Origin: Siphonodentalium dalli
Taxonomy: Eukaryota; Mollusca; Scaphopoda; Gadilida; Siphonodentaliidae
Assembly: GCA_032622095.1 (NCBI GenBank)
Contig: CP136063.1
Coordinates: 280,047,426-280,111,425, forward strand
Reading direction: 5' to 3'
DNA length: 64,000 nucleotides
A model generated the notes under the pieces. That model saw only the letters and a list, made by a program, of their open reading frames with translations. It was not told the DNA's origin and did not search any database. Position 1 is the first letter of the stretch, and the number at the start of each line of letters is the position of its first letter. Below are positions 27,501 to 42,500 of the stretch, piece after piece. The translations under genes were made by a program, and so were the position numbers.

Positions 27501-30500
27501 ACTTGGATTTCAAAAGGCATGCTCTTTATCAAAAATGTTGGAACATTTCATTGGGTATAATGACCCCATAAATTAAAAAATAATAAAATTTGTCTGCTTC
27601 TATATCATTTCTAATTGCATATATAAATTCCTTCCCAAATGGAATATAGTTCCAGACTTTCAGATACTTTCCCATTTCAGATCTGTTATCATTTAGCTGC
27701 ATGTACTCTGTCCACCACCTAAGGCTTTCCATGTTATATGATAAATTTGAATAAGGAGTGTTTTGTTACACGGTATCATTAAAATAAAATTATAAAAAAC
27801 AAAAACCTGCCTCCCTCATCTGAAAAATTTGAAATAAATAATAATAACATATACCTGCCTCCCTCATCACTTTTGATTATATACTATACCTGCATCTTCC
27901 AGATCATAGTGAGTTCCTCTGAGAGTAATTTGGCACCGAGGAATTCTACAATTCCCTTTATTTTATCACAGTATTGTACCTGATCTATACTACCTGTAAA
28001 ACAGATGATACTGTTTATTGAAGGATGTAAAACAGATGATACCGTTACTGGAGGATGTAAAACAGATGATACCATTTATTGAAGGATGTAGACATTAAAC
28101 AACAATACAACTTTAGCTAACTCTCTTTGTGCCAGTAGAGCCATTTGAAATAATTAAACAAGAGCACCTCCAGGACAAAATACGCTAGGGCTGAAATGGT
28201 TACAGGATTTTCATGACCGGTTTACCATTTGAATTAACCGAGGTTAACTGGTTGACCACAGGCCTATATTGACATATGATGTCCATATGAAGTCTATTAT
28301 ACACAACAAATGATTCAACTTAAGTCAAACAAAGGCATGGAAAACAAACACCGAAATTGTCGCTAACTTGTGAACGTTCGTGCATATTCAGGGAAATCTG
28401 CAAACCTTGGCAATTTCTGTTCTGCAAATGCGCAAATGAGTTCCATATGAAACTTGAGTGGTTCCTACAATCTTTACTGCACAGTAATATACCATCCATA
28501 CATATGTGGACATAGGTAAGTAGTACTGCGAGTATGCAGACAGTAAGATTAAATATTAAAACAAAATAAAGATGACTGAATATAATTTCCAATATGAATA
28601 AATCACAAGTTTTAACATGTACCATTAACCCTTTACCCAACAAACCGGCCAAAAACGGCCAAATAAAGCTGCAACAGCCTAAATTATATTGGGTCTGTCT
28701 CAATAAAACCATACAAATATGGATATCATTGGAACAGGCTCATTGACCACATTGTGATGGTTACAGTTATGCCCTGTGCCAATGCATTCTCTTATATATG
28801 CGAGTCGACCATAGGTCGCCTCACATATATAAGAGAATGCATTGGCCTAAAAAAAATCTTTTTTTAACACTTTTTACCATTTTTTCTTACATTCTTTAAC
28901 AATTTTATAATTTTTAATGTGTTAAGCCAATGCATTCTCTTATATATGCGAGGCGACCTATGGTCGACTCGCATATATAAGAGAATGCATTGGCACAAGG
29001 CCGTTCTGTTGGGTAAAGGGTTAACAACATACTAGTAATCTGGAGTCATGGGATTATATTATATTATTGTAAGATTTATCTGAGTGATTAATCAAAGAAG
29101 CTGTCATATATAGGCCTACTACAAGTAGTCACATTATAGAAATAGACTTCAGGTTTAATACATCCTGTCGGAGCACATGCTTTTTTCCTGCTAAAATCAT
29201 AAAGGTCATACATATATAGGTCAGGTGTTAATTATCGATATCGATCCCTATTATTTAATATTTATATAGCAGACAATGGTTCTCAGTCAGCATATTTTGC
29301 TCCTTTTCCAGTTTGCACTGACACCGAAATTGACACATTAACACTCATTGATAAACATTGTGATGTTAGTTATACTGTCAGGAGTATGTCATGAAGATCA
29401 AAGACCCCCTGTGAGCTTTGATGTAACAACATTGCTGACTTAATACATTGTGTTATCAAAATTATTCTCATTGTCATAACACTTTGACTAAGGTGAGTTA
29501 ACCCTTGGGATCCCAGCATTTGGCTACATTCATCTGGCTATATGTTGGTGCTTAATCACTGCACTGTCTGCTTATGGTTAACCTGTCATGCAAATTTCAT
29601 GACCGGTCATGGTTGCGGTGACCGGTTAACCAATTGACAGGTTAACCGTTTCAGCCCTAAATTACATCCATGATAATTCCAATAAAGGACCATGATTCTG
29701 GTGAATATTGGTGGGCAGATCCCAAACTCGAACTTGATCTGTATTTTGGGCTAGTAAACTCGCATACCAAATTTATTCCATTTAGTTCAGACTTGCTAAA
29801 TTTATCATTCGAAACGAAAATTGAATGCAAATTAAAAAAAAGGGGCATAACTCAGGTAAAATTTGGCAGACCAAACCCAAATTCGAACTTGACGTGTATT
29901 TTGTGCTAGTAAGCACACATGCCAAATTTCATTCGATTCACTTCAAACCTTCTCAAGTTATCATCTAGAAAACAAAAAAGAGAACGGATGGACATATGGA
30001 TGCCATAATGATGGACCAATAACACGTCCCGTTTTTTTAAAACAGGCATAAAATATATAGAACTAGACTGAAATCCAAAACTCCTTTCTGATCACAAACC
30101 AAGTCTTACAAGTTGATTGTTTCCAAACTAGGTAAAAAAACACCCTGTGGCAAAAGAGTCTTAAAAGTTTCAGCGTGTCATATTTTTTTAGCTGTTTCCG
30201 ACATGTGAATGTCAACCAAAATATTGCCAATAAAATAAATTTTTTATAATTTACATGGGATCATTAAAAACACATTGCCAAAATTGGAAGCTAGTATTAG
30301 AAAATTATGTTGTGGATTACATAATTATTGTTGTCATAATCATTTAAAACATGCTAGTTTGTGATTTTCGAAGATCAATATCAATTTGTCATGTGGTAGA
30401 ATTTTAAAAGAATACTACTGACCTTCTAATGCTATAGATAATAGTTTATTTTGAAGCAGCCATTCCAGTATTTTGTCAGACTGTATTGCGGTTTTAGGAA

Positions 30501-33500
30501 GCTTGGCAGCAGAACAGTCCTCTATTAGTTTTGTGACCTGTAAAGATATGAGATAAAATGCTATTAGAGTGGTAAACTGGTGTAGTGAAGTAGTGAATTT
30601 GCGTTCCAATTTTTGTTTATAAGTTCACAGAACTAAACAAAAGTTGTGTCAAACACAAATTCTTTCTTTTAACCCTTTACCCAACAGAAGGGCCCTGTGC
30701 AAATGCATTCTCTTATATATGCGAGTCGACCATAGGTCGCCTCGCATATATAAGAGAATGCATTGGCTTAACACATTCAAAATTATAAAATTGTTAAAAT
30801 TGTTAAAGATTGTAAGAAAAAATGGTAAAAAGTGTTAAAAAAAGATTTTTTTAGGCCAATGCATTCTCTTATATATGCGAGGCGACCTATGGTCGACTCG
30901 CATATATAAGAGAATGCATTGGCACAGGGCATAACTGTAACCATCACAATGTGGTCAATGAGACGGTTCCAATGATATCCATATTTGTATGGTTTTATTG
31001 AGACAGACCGAAGATATTTTAAGCTGTTGAAGCTTTATTTGGCCGGTTTTGGCCGTTTTGTTGGGTAAAGGGTTAACTTAAATCTTAAATCTGAATACAT
31101 TTACAGGAAAATATTTTTTGGAACAATACAGACTTGAAGATTAACATAGTGCCACGTTTTTCATGTGATAATCCACCACAATGCAGCCGATAAAACTTCA
31201 TTTTCAGTTTGTCAATTGCATAAATTCAGTCCAATTCATATGCCCTCAGCCTTTTTAATATCATCTTCTTTGTCAATAATCGTCAACAGTCATGATTATT
31301 TTCATCATAATCATCATCATTATTATATTCACCATAATCATCATCACAGCATGATTATTTTCATCATAATCATCATCATATTCATCATAATCATCATCAT
31401 AATTGTCATAATCATCATCATAATTGTCATTAATGATTGCCATCAGTCATCATCATTGTCATTATCATCACCATAATCATCACCATCATTGTTGTCATCA
31501 TCATCATTGTAATAGGAGTTATAAATATCAACATATAAATTCAGGTCAATTATTTATTACCTAAAGTTTATTGACTGTTGAAATTACTGTTCCATCTACC
31601 TGTTGGAGAGTTCAATTGCCAACTTGGTGGAAATACGGGATGCCAATCACCTACATGTATATACTACAAAGTGCAAGTAGTAATTGAGGAATAGTCTTGG
31701 TTCCTAATGTAACAAGAGGTGTGCACTCGGGTGCTAGCATACCCCCACCATGGCAAATTCAACCCGCATTATCTGTAAACCCTAACTTGATAGCATCCAA
31801 AAAAAACAAATCCCAAAATTTTCCAAGTCAAAATAAGTCGAAAATGAAGTGTAATGTTAGGAAAAACAGTCCGAGCCAACCCTGAGCAGCATAATGTAGA
31901 GAGGATGTTGTGAGAAGCATGTATACCATAAATTATTGAAATCGGTTCATATTTGTTAAAGTTATTAAGTCGGACAGAATTTTCTAAGTCAAAATAAGTT
32001 GAAAAGTAAGGCGTAACTTAAAAAAAGAAAGTCGCACCGCACCGCAATTAGCATCATGCGTAGAGGCGGTCCTAAGGAGATTGCATACAAAAACTTATTG
32101 AAATCGGTTCATAGTTGTTCGAGTTATGAGGTCGGACAGACGGACACATGGAGGGAGAAAGTGTGACGACGGACAGACAGACGGTACGACAGACGGACGG
32201 ACAGACGCAGTCAATCCAGTATACCCCCATTTTCTTCGAAAGTGGGGGTATAATTACACAGTTTAAAGGCATCTAGCAGAAATACAAATTTATTAATTGC
32301 GAAAAAATAGAGTATTATTCATAATTACATCTGAGTGAAATAATATCTACATGGAAATCAATTGTGTGGTTTGAAATATCATTACATATTGGGAACTTTA
32401 TAGTGTTGTTGCCGTGATGCCGAGTGTTGTTGTGAAAAAGATTCTACATACATGTCTGCCCATAATATAATTATCCCATTCAAGTTCATTAAGCATTTGC
32501 AAATGTTAGACCACCAAGACGCAATCTGCATTTGATTATTTGAACACTGATGACAAACAGAATCACAAAAGATTGCCAAGGTGTATATCAAAATATAATT
32601 AATTAGCAGTAATACAAGAATAATATTTCAATGTAGCTAAATACCTCTTTCAGGGAGTTCATTTTCGCATTGAAATGAGGACACTTGAGCATTCGTAGGG
32701 CTACGTCCAGTCGTAGTTCATCCAGTACGTCAACATCCTTCGGCCATAAGTACATACACAGAAGCTTCATTGATGCTAGTAGATCCGACACACTTCCTAT
32801 TTTCTAAAATAAAATAGACAACAAATATTTACTTAGAATTGATGGGAACATAACCCGACTCAGGACAACCTGACCCTGAGGTATTTTGGGTTCGTTTGCC
32901 CAGATTTTCAGGGTCGGGTTGTCTTGTATTTTGATTACATATCTTTTTTCATATTAGCAAAATTTTTCTTCATATTTCCCTCTAAATGTTAAGGTACACA
33001 TCATTGAAACGTAAATTAATTACTTGATTTGTCCCAATAGACAGTGTTTTTCAGATCCTGATATGTGATATTCTTGTAGAGAGCAAGATATAGCCTGTGT
33101 CCATTCCTAAGAATCAAGCCTGAGTTTAGTGTGCCTGTCATTTGCAAAATGAGGGCCCCAGAGGGTGAATTTAGTAATGCTATCCCACATAGGGGGCTAG
33201 CATCACCAAATTCACCCTCTGGGGACCTCATTCTGCACGGCCTCATCTGCTATGGGAGACATAAACTCAGATTGAAGTTCCCAAATGGTGAATATTGTGA
33301 TGTACACCCATTGGGAACCTCAATTATGCAAAGTTGAGGCCATGCTGAATGAGGTCACCACAGGATGAATTTAGTGATGCTAGCCCACTGTGTGGGGTAG
33401 CGTCAGTAAATTTGTCCTCTGGGGACCTCATTCTGCAAATGACCAGCACCATATTTTGAGGCCTGTTACCTTTTCTTTGAAGTGATCGTTCTCGAGACCC

Positions 33501-36500
33501 TGAACATATTTGATGACCTTTTCCATTCCGGGAGCTAACAAGGCTTGCACGACATTAGGGTTCAGGTATTCAGCGCAGGTACCTAGTGGCTTCAGCAAAG
33601 CAGCCATCTTCTGCAAATATTTAATGTATATCTTGTATGTTATATCAAAAAAATTTAATTAACCCTTTCAGTGCCAGGGGCCGATCTCATCGGCCCTAAT
33701 TTACGGTCTGTAAAATCAGCCCTAAAAAATAAAAAAAATTAAAAAAAAATTATTTTCAATTTCTTTTTTTTTTTGGTTGAATTTTTTTTGGGTATTCTTA
33801 AAGGGGTACTGTACGCCATTTTCAATAAATTTCCGGTGATAACAACGATCTATTATCGATAATATATAGAAACATAAGTAATTTGAGTCGAAGATGTATT
33901 CTGTAAGCGCTCAGGTTAATAGGCTATCTTAAAATTTAATAATTTAAAAGTTAATAATTTAATATAAATTGAATTTATGGCTGGAGCCATAAAATGGCGT
34001 AAATTAAAATACGAATTTCCTTGTTCAAGACGTAATCAAATTATAATTGAGGGATACTGGATTAGTAAACCCATTGCACACACGATCGTTTGAAACATTA
34101 TGCTGATACGGGGAGAAAACTCAAGCCACTCATTGACTAGTGACGATACAATAACATAAATGAGTACATGGGACTAGTATGCATATATAATACTAGCCGA
34201 TGAGCCCGACGTTGTCCGGGCTATTCAAAAACCAAATTTCAAGTCGATAGCTCTACCCGTTTCCGAGATCTGGTCTGCGCATGCGCGAAGCTTGCGTCGC
34301 ACGGGCTCGGCGACCCGATAAAATTCGTATCCGGGGCAAGATACATTCACATACCAAATTTCAAGTCGATAGCTCCACCCGTTTCCGGGATCTGGTCTGC
34401 GCATGCGCGAAGCTGGCGTCGCACCGGCTCGGCGACCCGATAAAATTCGTATCCGGGGCAAGATACATTCACATAGCAAATTTCAAGTCGATAGCTCCAA
34501 CCGTTTCCGAGATCTGGTCTGCGCATGCGCGAAGCTTGCGTCGCACGGGCTCGGCGACCTGATAAAATTCGTATCCGGGGCAAGATACATTCACATACCA
34601 AATTTCAAGTCGATAGCTCCACCCGTTTCCGAGATTTTTTTCTGCGCATGCGCTGCACGGGCGTCGCACGGGCTCGCCAATACGACAACGACGACCGCCT
34701 GGTCAAACTACACACACGTACCAAGTTTCGTCCCGATCGGTCGAGAATCGTAGATTTGTATAAATGACAGACAGACATACAGACAGACAGACAAACAGAG
34801 GTCTTCAAAATATATATGAGATAACTTTTATTTGATACATTTGGTTGAAAACTGTACAAAAATTACTCGACAACAACAATTTGTATTTTTGCATTCCGGT
34901 AAATTTGCCATCCGTAACACTACTTCGTACTCAACAGACTTTCAAATAATGGAAAAATTGTTACCTTATTCTCCGACTCAGAGACTATAGAAACCAACAA
35001 CAACATTTGGGTACAGTATCCCTTTAAGCATGCTATAGCAAATTTAAAAACAAACTGGATAAAACCTTAGGGCATGTTATAACTCAAAACTGTCACCAAG
35101 TATTCATAGTAATAATTTTGATGCCCATGAAAAACGTAAGATTCCCTGGCACTAAACCAACAAAATAAGTCTGTTAAAGAATATAAGAAAAAATTATTAA
35201 AATTGTAAAAAATTGTAAAAAATAATAACAAATGATGAAAAATTGTTAGGCCAATGCATTCTCTTATATATGCGAGGCGACCTATGGTCGACTCGCATAT
35301 ATAAGAGAATGCATTGGCACAGGGTATATGGGTTGATACAAAAATCGGACCTGGCACTGAAAGGGTTAAAAGAAAACTGCAGTGATAATTACTCACAATA
35401 TCTCACAATACTAAAGTCGGAAAATCCACCAGATCTCTGACTATACTAAACTGCACCAAATATTGGCCATCAACTATGGCAATTTGGTCCAAAATCAACT
35501 TCTCATCAAATGTGGAAAGTATATTGTGTGAATATCATCTTTTCATAGGAATGAATGTTTTTGTGATTGCTTTTGTATCCTCATTTTGCTGCCGATAATG
35601 CTCACATCTTAATAATTTGAAGTTAGGAAAACTATGTGAGGCTATATTAATTATGTTAACTTATTTTTGAAAAATTAAGATATCTCAGGCAACAGCAATT
35701 TAATAGGCTGGTTTACACATCCCTCCTACAAATTAGTCCTCAATACTGTAAACAATAATAAATTTATATGGTTGGTTTATGATCATGATGATTAAAATAT
35801 AAAGCATGTGGTCACATTGGTAAGAAAATATTTGATGGTCGAGTCTCCTTTTTGCTTTCAACTTCTTTTCCAGTATTTATACAGTTTTATGGGAAGAAAT
35901 ACCTTGATTTTTTGTATAATTTGAGTAAAACTTATCGTATTCAAAAATCTTGTGAAATTCATGGTCAATTCTGCTATTTGTCACTTGTTGATTGATTGAT
36001 TGGGGGTTTTTATGTCGCTTTAGCCACTAAGGCCATATCACGACATTGCCAGTTTTAATGGTGGAGGAAATCCGCACACTTACGGCTAATCTAACAGTGA
36101 TTTCAATGGCTGATAAACTCGTCGACCATGTGCGGCAAACCACCGGCCATCGGCAAGTAACTGACAACTTTCCCAGATAACGATTTCGAGTTACAAAGTC
36201 CACGATGGAAACATGTGGATTTGAACCTTTATCGCCAGCGCTGGAAGGCGAAACGGTTTGGAGTTGTACCCCTAACCGATTGAGCCACCGAGGCCCCATT
36301 TGTCACTTGTTGTGGTGGTAATGCATAATTTTATTTTTATTTTTTACCCTCCTGCATCTAAGTTTTTTCAACCCAAATGTTCCTAAACCAGGCTATTTTA
36401 TTGTTGTGGCCTTATCAGTAAAACTAACTGATTTGTCCCATGGTCTAGTGGTGAAGGTAGAGTTGGCCATGTACGGGAACAGTAAGAGTCCAGAAGATTC

Positions 36501-39500
36501 AATAACTTTTATATTCTTAACCCTTTGAGTGCCAGGGGCCGATATTATCGGCCCTAAACCTAACAATAAGTCTGTTAAAGAATATAATAAAATATATTAA
36601 AATTGTAAAAAATTGTAAAAATAAAAAAATGTTAAGCCAATGCATTCTCTTATATATGCATATATAAGAGAATGCATTGGCACAGGGTATATGGGTTGAT
36701 ACAAAAATCGGACCTGGCACTCAAAGGGTTAAGTAAGTCTCTGTCGATAAGCACAGTATAGGTAGATGAACAGAGGAGTGAGTTGTTCGGTGGTCTAAGC
36801 GGGAGTGTCTCTGTATCCCTCGATACGAGTAGTCATTCCAACGTATGGTGTATCATGAATTATATCCAAATAAGGTCTGAGATACCATGATACCCTTGTC
36901 TATGACGTGTACCATACTATTGTTTAATATAGAATGATACTGGTTTGGTCCTCCCTCAATTGTACACTGGTTGCTACCAGTCATAACCAATAAAGAATAT
37001 GATCTTGTTAATTATGCTTGTGTGTTCTTATACTATATCATTTACATTTACCACGTATTGTGGTTATCTATACCCTATCATTACAATCACTGGGGAAAGG
37101 AAATGTATCCATATAACAATAACTATACTATCTTATGTACTATCAGACAGATTATTTTCTGCATAGATTATAATCAAAGTTCAATACTTACGGGCGCATC
37201 CAAGCCATCACCTTCTAAAATCCTTCTTATAATTTCAAAACCACCTTTGTGTGCAAACTGTAAAAAATGAGTGCAATATTTGTTACATGTATCAGCAGAA
37301 AATATAAAGAAAACTGATTGAGAAAAAAAACAAATATCAGGAATTGATCAATGAGAATTCTAGCACTAGCGCTTTATGCTTCCCCAAATTCAATGTTATG
37401 TTGTCAGTCATGAGATAATTCCACTATCCAATCATAAAGTGGACAGTATTCTATATAATGATCAAAGGGATAATTTAGCTACCAGAAATTTTCCACAAGC
37501 CTAGTTATACAAGTGGTATGAACAACATCTCTCAACTCTTAGTGGTTATACATTATACAGTTACAATTTCCAGATCTGTCATCAAGAAAAGTCCACAACA
37601 TAAGCATTTCTTTTCAATGTCATAATTATTTGACAGATTTTGAAAGATGCATGACTGTTTTTTCATCATTAAATTGTTCAAACAATTTAAATGTTACCAA
37701 ATGAAATATTACGGTGAGATACAATCATTTCTTCTGCAATGGATCACGACATCAAGACCCATATGAATACACATAAAGATTTCATATTAGCTCACACCTT
37801 ACAAGTCATAGGTTATATCACAAGAATATACACAGAAAATAAGAAGATTATACATACCCTGTTAATAAGATGTGTCAGCCATCCATATGGATCCTAGAAG
37901 TAAACAAGGTATTCATATTATTCTATGGTAGAAAGACTCATACATTTTTAAACAAATTATTTATTCAATGAAATGCAACACAAGGACATATTAAATCAGG
38001 TGATAGTTACGATATCCTTCAAACATTGGATTTATTATAGTAAAACATCCAAGCATGGTATGACTGGGTGTGGGGGTGAGGCCTTTCACATATTTTAAGC
38101 ACTCCTTTTACACCAATGGAGATACTGATAGGCATAAGTATCGTTATCATACATTGTTTAATTCAGAGATCTGTGTAAGTAAAATTAAGTTAATTTCACA
38201 TTGGATATGTAAGAACATTTGGGGAGTAGTCTGCATTTGTCGGTCATGGTATTGAATGCAGTTTACCTTACTAGCATATTTATTCATAATTACACAGACC
38301 AATCTCTCTCGTAGAGTAACTGTAATCAGGTCTGAATTTAATGTGTCTGACATTTGCAGAATGAGGTCACCAGAGCGTGAATTAAGTGACACTTTCCTGT
38401 ATAGTGGGCTAGCATCACCAAATTCACCCTCTGGGGGCCTCATTCTGCTTAGGCCTCAACTGCTAAGGGAGAAATAGGATGAGATTGAAGTTCCCCCAAT
38501 TGAAGTTGGTGATGTTCACCCATTATTCACCTCGATTATGCAATTTAGCTTCTGCAAATTAGGGGATATAGAAAGTGAACAGAAGGAAAAAGTAACTAAA
38601 ATATGTTAATTTGAGACTTTAGATAATTACCAGAAGATGAGGTCTAATCAGAATGAGGTCCCTCGGAGGGTGAATTTGGTGATGCCAGCCCACTGTGTGT
38701 GATAGCATCACTAAACTCACCCTCTGGGGACCCCATTCTGCAAAAGTCAGACACACTAAATTCAGGGATGATTTGCTCATAATTACACAGACTCTCTGGT
38801 AGAGTAACTATAAAAATAAGCTGATTAAAATAATGTCAAAAACATACTTTCCTTCTTGAGGGATTCTTAACATAGCTATCTTCTGATAATATACAGCTCA
38901 AGTTTACCTCATTCACGGGTCAATTTGCTAACATTTTCCAACATAGAATCCATAACAGTTATTAAAAATATTATGGCCTCTACATTGACAAATTTAGCAA
39001 ATTCACAATTTTGATTGAATAAAATTTGATGCGCGGTAATTATATCTTCGAAATTGAAAATTTTATCGGCAGCTTTAAAAAATTGAATAATCAATGCTTC
39101 ATAAAACTAAAGTCTAACCGGTTTATATGATCCAGATGGGATGACAGCATATGGTTGATTCGTTTCCATCTTCTCTTCCCAATTTGTTCTATCACGCCGA
39201 GCTCGGTTCTTGAAATGGTAAGCACTTTCTGGGCTGAACACCTAAACAAAACAATACAGAAATTTCAAGAGTTGTGCTAAAGTTTCTATTTGATATAGGA
39301 TGAGAACATAAACCTCAAAGGCTCATTTAACCCTTCGACGACTGGAGCTTACTGAAATTTGGCGAAAACCCTGTGTCAATGCATTATCTTATATATGCGA
39401 GTCTTAAACAATATTTAACTTGACCGTGTAAGCTAGTGCATTCTCTTATATATGAGAGGCTCCCTATGGGAGACTCGCATATATAAGAGAATACACTGGC

Positions 39501-42500
39501 ACAGGATCTTTAATGCTGCACCAGTGCATCTCCAGTCATGAAAGAATTAACAGTACCGGTATACAAAATTGCAATAGAAGAATAAAAAAAACCTTTTTTT
39601 TAATATACTGGATAGGATAATTAGATATGGTTCATGAATGTGTAGTAAATTTCATCTAACTCAAAAAAACTAATTTTGATTTATTATTCAGCTTGAGACA
39701 AGAGTTCCTTGTAATGTGTGAAAAGCTATTTGAGGCGGGGTATAATAGATCAGCCAGGTAACAAAGTATCACACTCCTTATTTAAAATTTAGGAAAGCAG
39801 ATTGAAGCTGGAATAATTCTCTTTTCAACCCTTTCATGATGGGAGCTGCGCATTAAAGATCCTGTGCATTATCTTACATATGCGAGTCTCCCATGCGAAG
39901 CTTCGCATTTATAAGAGAATGCACTGGCTTACAATAATAATAATGACCAGTTTTATATAGCGATTAACCAATTACTTGCTCGAACACGCTTGGTACAATA
40001 TTATCCCAGTCATTTGTACAAGCCAACCAATGAACCGGCTGCAGCCATTGCAGGCGCTGCTCTAGTTTGATCAGAACATGCTCTGATACTCATCAGTATG
40101 ACAAGCTGACTGATACTCTTTTAACACATTAGTGATGCGAAGCAGACACAGTACGAGCGACCTTGCTCAAGGGTCACAACATGGCACGGGTTTTGAAACA
40201 GCGAGCAATCCGACAATTGCACGTCGATCAAAGCGGCCAAGCCGCTGCTATGTGGAGACTCAATGACCGGCGACACGCTGTGAACCCATATCGATGTGTT
40301 TACAGCGAATACAAGTCTGACACGCTAACCACCGGATCACGGAGCTCCACACAAGGTCAAGGTAAATATTGTGTTAGGACAATGTATTTTCTTATATATG
40401 CGAGGCCCCATGTATGGGGACTTTCATGTTTTATTGTTATTTTTCGACAAAGTAGCCGATTCATAACAGTGTGTTTGTGCGAGGTCGAGCTAGCTGGTAT
40501 GTTGTTTAAAAGTTCACAGCTCATTTGAACCTACAAATTTTCATACATAATTTTTTAGAGCAATATTCAAGAACGTGATACGTAATGCATCAAGAGCCCT
40601 GGAACAAAAGAAAAATCTAAAAACTGGTTCATGATCGGGTGTATTTTACATTCCCAAATCCCAATTTCTTAACATGCTTAGCCACTACAAGCAAATTTAA
40701 TTTTTTAATTATATCTGATGGGATTTCTTGTAGTATAAGTGCCAATAACTACATAGCCATACTTTCAAAGCTTGTGGAGAATAATAAGAGGCCAAAACGA
40801 AGAATACCTGTGTTTAGGGTAACCCGCCCGCCCCTACTCAAAACCTGCCGCCAAATTCCATTTTATCATTTTTCAAAAATTTCCTCAGACTTCATTTTAT
40901 TTTTTTGTAATTAGGAATTCGCGACTACGGAATTAGCTTAAACAAGTAAACCATTTCCTTGCAAATATCGTCAATTCACGAAAAACGGAAGTGCTGCCAT
41001 TGTTGTTGTAGTATATTCGTATTCCCTCGTCATTGTTCGGCAAACCTCGCCGAATTCTCGAAAGCGGAAACCAGAAAACACGCGATATGTATTAACTAGC
41101 AAATCGAAAGTAACCGGATATTTTGCCGATTGAATATGGCGGAAACACTTCCGTGTGCGGATAGATCCTGCGTTTTAGCTATTAAACTTCACAAATGCGT
41201 TCATATGAATCAGAATAGAAACATGGCGCCTGTCAACTATAGCACAGACATGTTGTCGTGCGTGAACCGGTACCACACGGATTCTGAACTGACAGAAAAG
41301 GACATAGTAATAAAATGTCAGATTAAAAATAATTATGTACGTCACGGTCGCCTTGCCGCATATATGTGCTATTTCCAATGGAGGAACTCTTGTTAAATTC
41401 ACCTTCTGAGTTGAATATTTCGCAAAATTTCTTAGTATTCGAGTCGGTGGATAAACAAAATATCATAAGTGTCTTGTGTGGGAAATTGAACAGTAATATG
41501 TCCACTCGTAGGATTTGGCCTGTAATATCCGAGCTTCAGCGTGAACATAAACTGTTTAATTTCCAACACTAGACACTTATCTATTATATATTTTGGAAGA
41601 TATGTGTGTGTGTGTGATCGCGATGAACTCGAAAACTGCCGGACGGATTGAGCCCAAACTTCCTATCTAAGGGTAAAATACCAGATGAAGTGGCATCGCA
41701 TCGCTTCTGAGAACGTCAGAGCACCCATTCTCCACCCCCAGTCACAAAAATTACCGCCATTGGCACGGTGGGGTTAATCGCGTTGATAGTTAAAGAGCGT
41801 TCGTATCCGCAGTGTCGTCGATAAAGAGCGTATGTGTGTAATGTGATTATTACATCTGGGCGTGTGCGTGTAAGACTGCATCCAGACATGAGCGTGTTGT
41901 GTGACGTACTTAGGGCCTTCTTCCCGAGGTGATCTTCACCTTGAAACGGGTACCCACAAACGTACCTATTTTAGGGACGGGTACCATCACGGGACGGCTA
42001 CCATCATGTCTCTTGATTAAAAAGGCAGAATTAACTCAAAATAAATTAAACAATTAACGGATTTCGACGAAATTTGATACCTACGGATACTTTTATCGGG
42101 GGAGTGTTTTCGACGGGTCAAATTGTGACCCCGAACTGACCTTGACCTTCAAAATTGTCAATTCAAGGACAAAGCCCGGACGAAGTCGGGTCACCTTCTA
42201 GTTCTATATATAACTAGCAGGTTAGCCCGCCACTGGCGGCATTCGTCTCATGGCTTTGTTTCAGAAACATGACATTTTTTTTAATTTAACCAAATTTCAA
42301 ATCGATAGCTCCACCCGTTTCCGAGATCTGGTCTGCGCATGCGCGAAGCTTGCGTCGCACGGGCTCGGCGACCCGATAAAATTCGTACCCGGGGCAAGAT
42401 ACATTCACATACCAAATTTCAAGTCGATAGCTCCACCGGTTTCCGAGATCTCGTCTGCGCATGCGCGAAGCTGGCGTCGCACGGACACGGCCACCCGATA

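Larger units (their letters stand above)
33663..35365 (+). mobile_element. TTAA-flanked MITE family B, split by nested insertions
   Basis: TTAA at 33659-33662 and 35366-35369, termini CCCTTTCAGTGCCAGGGG and its inverse. The right part carries the hairpin core arm GCCAATGCATTCTCTTATAT. An intact relative is at 36521-36728. Confidence 0.8.

Noticed and set aside
28320-28712. 130-codon minus-strand frame
   Set aside because: Runs from intron into a MITE terminus, with no homology or splice support.
31165-31476. 103-codon frame rich in Ile and His
   Set aside because: Translation of the ATC microsatellite.
34225-34767. Several 80-116-codon frames on both strands
   Set aside because: Created by the GC-rich 122-bp tandem units; overlapping frames on both strands have no family resemblance.
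36220-36297. tRNA gene on the minus strand
   Set aside because: A and B boxes are present but the acceptor and anticodon stems do not form, and a SINE body and tail follow.
40290-40352. tRNA-like sequence
   Set aside because: Head of a SINE, not a complete cloverleaf.
40163-40528. 121-codon plus-strand frame
   Set aside because: Lies across the SINE and the family C MITE.
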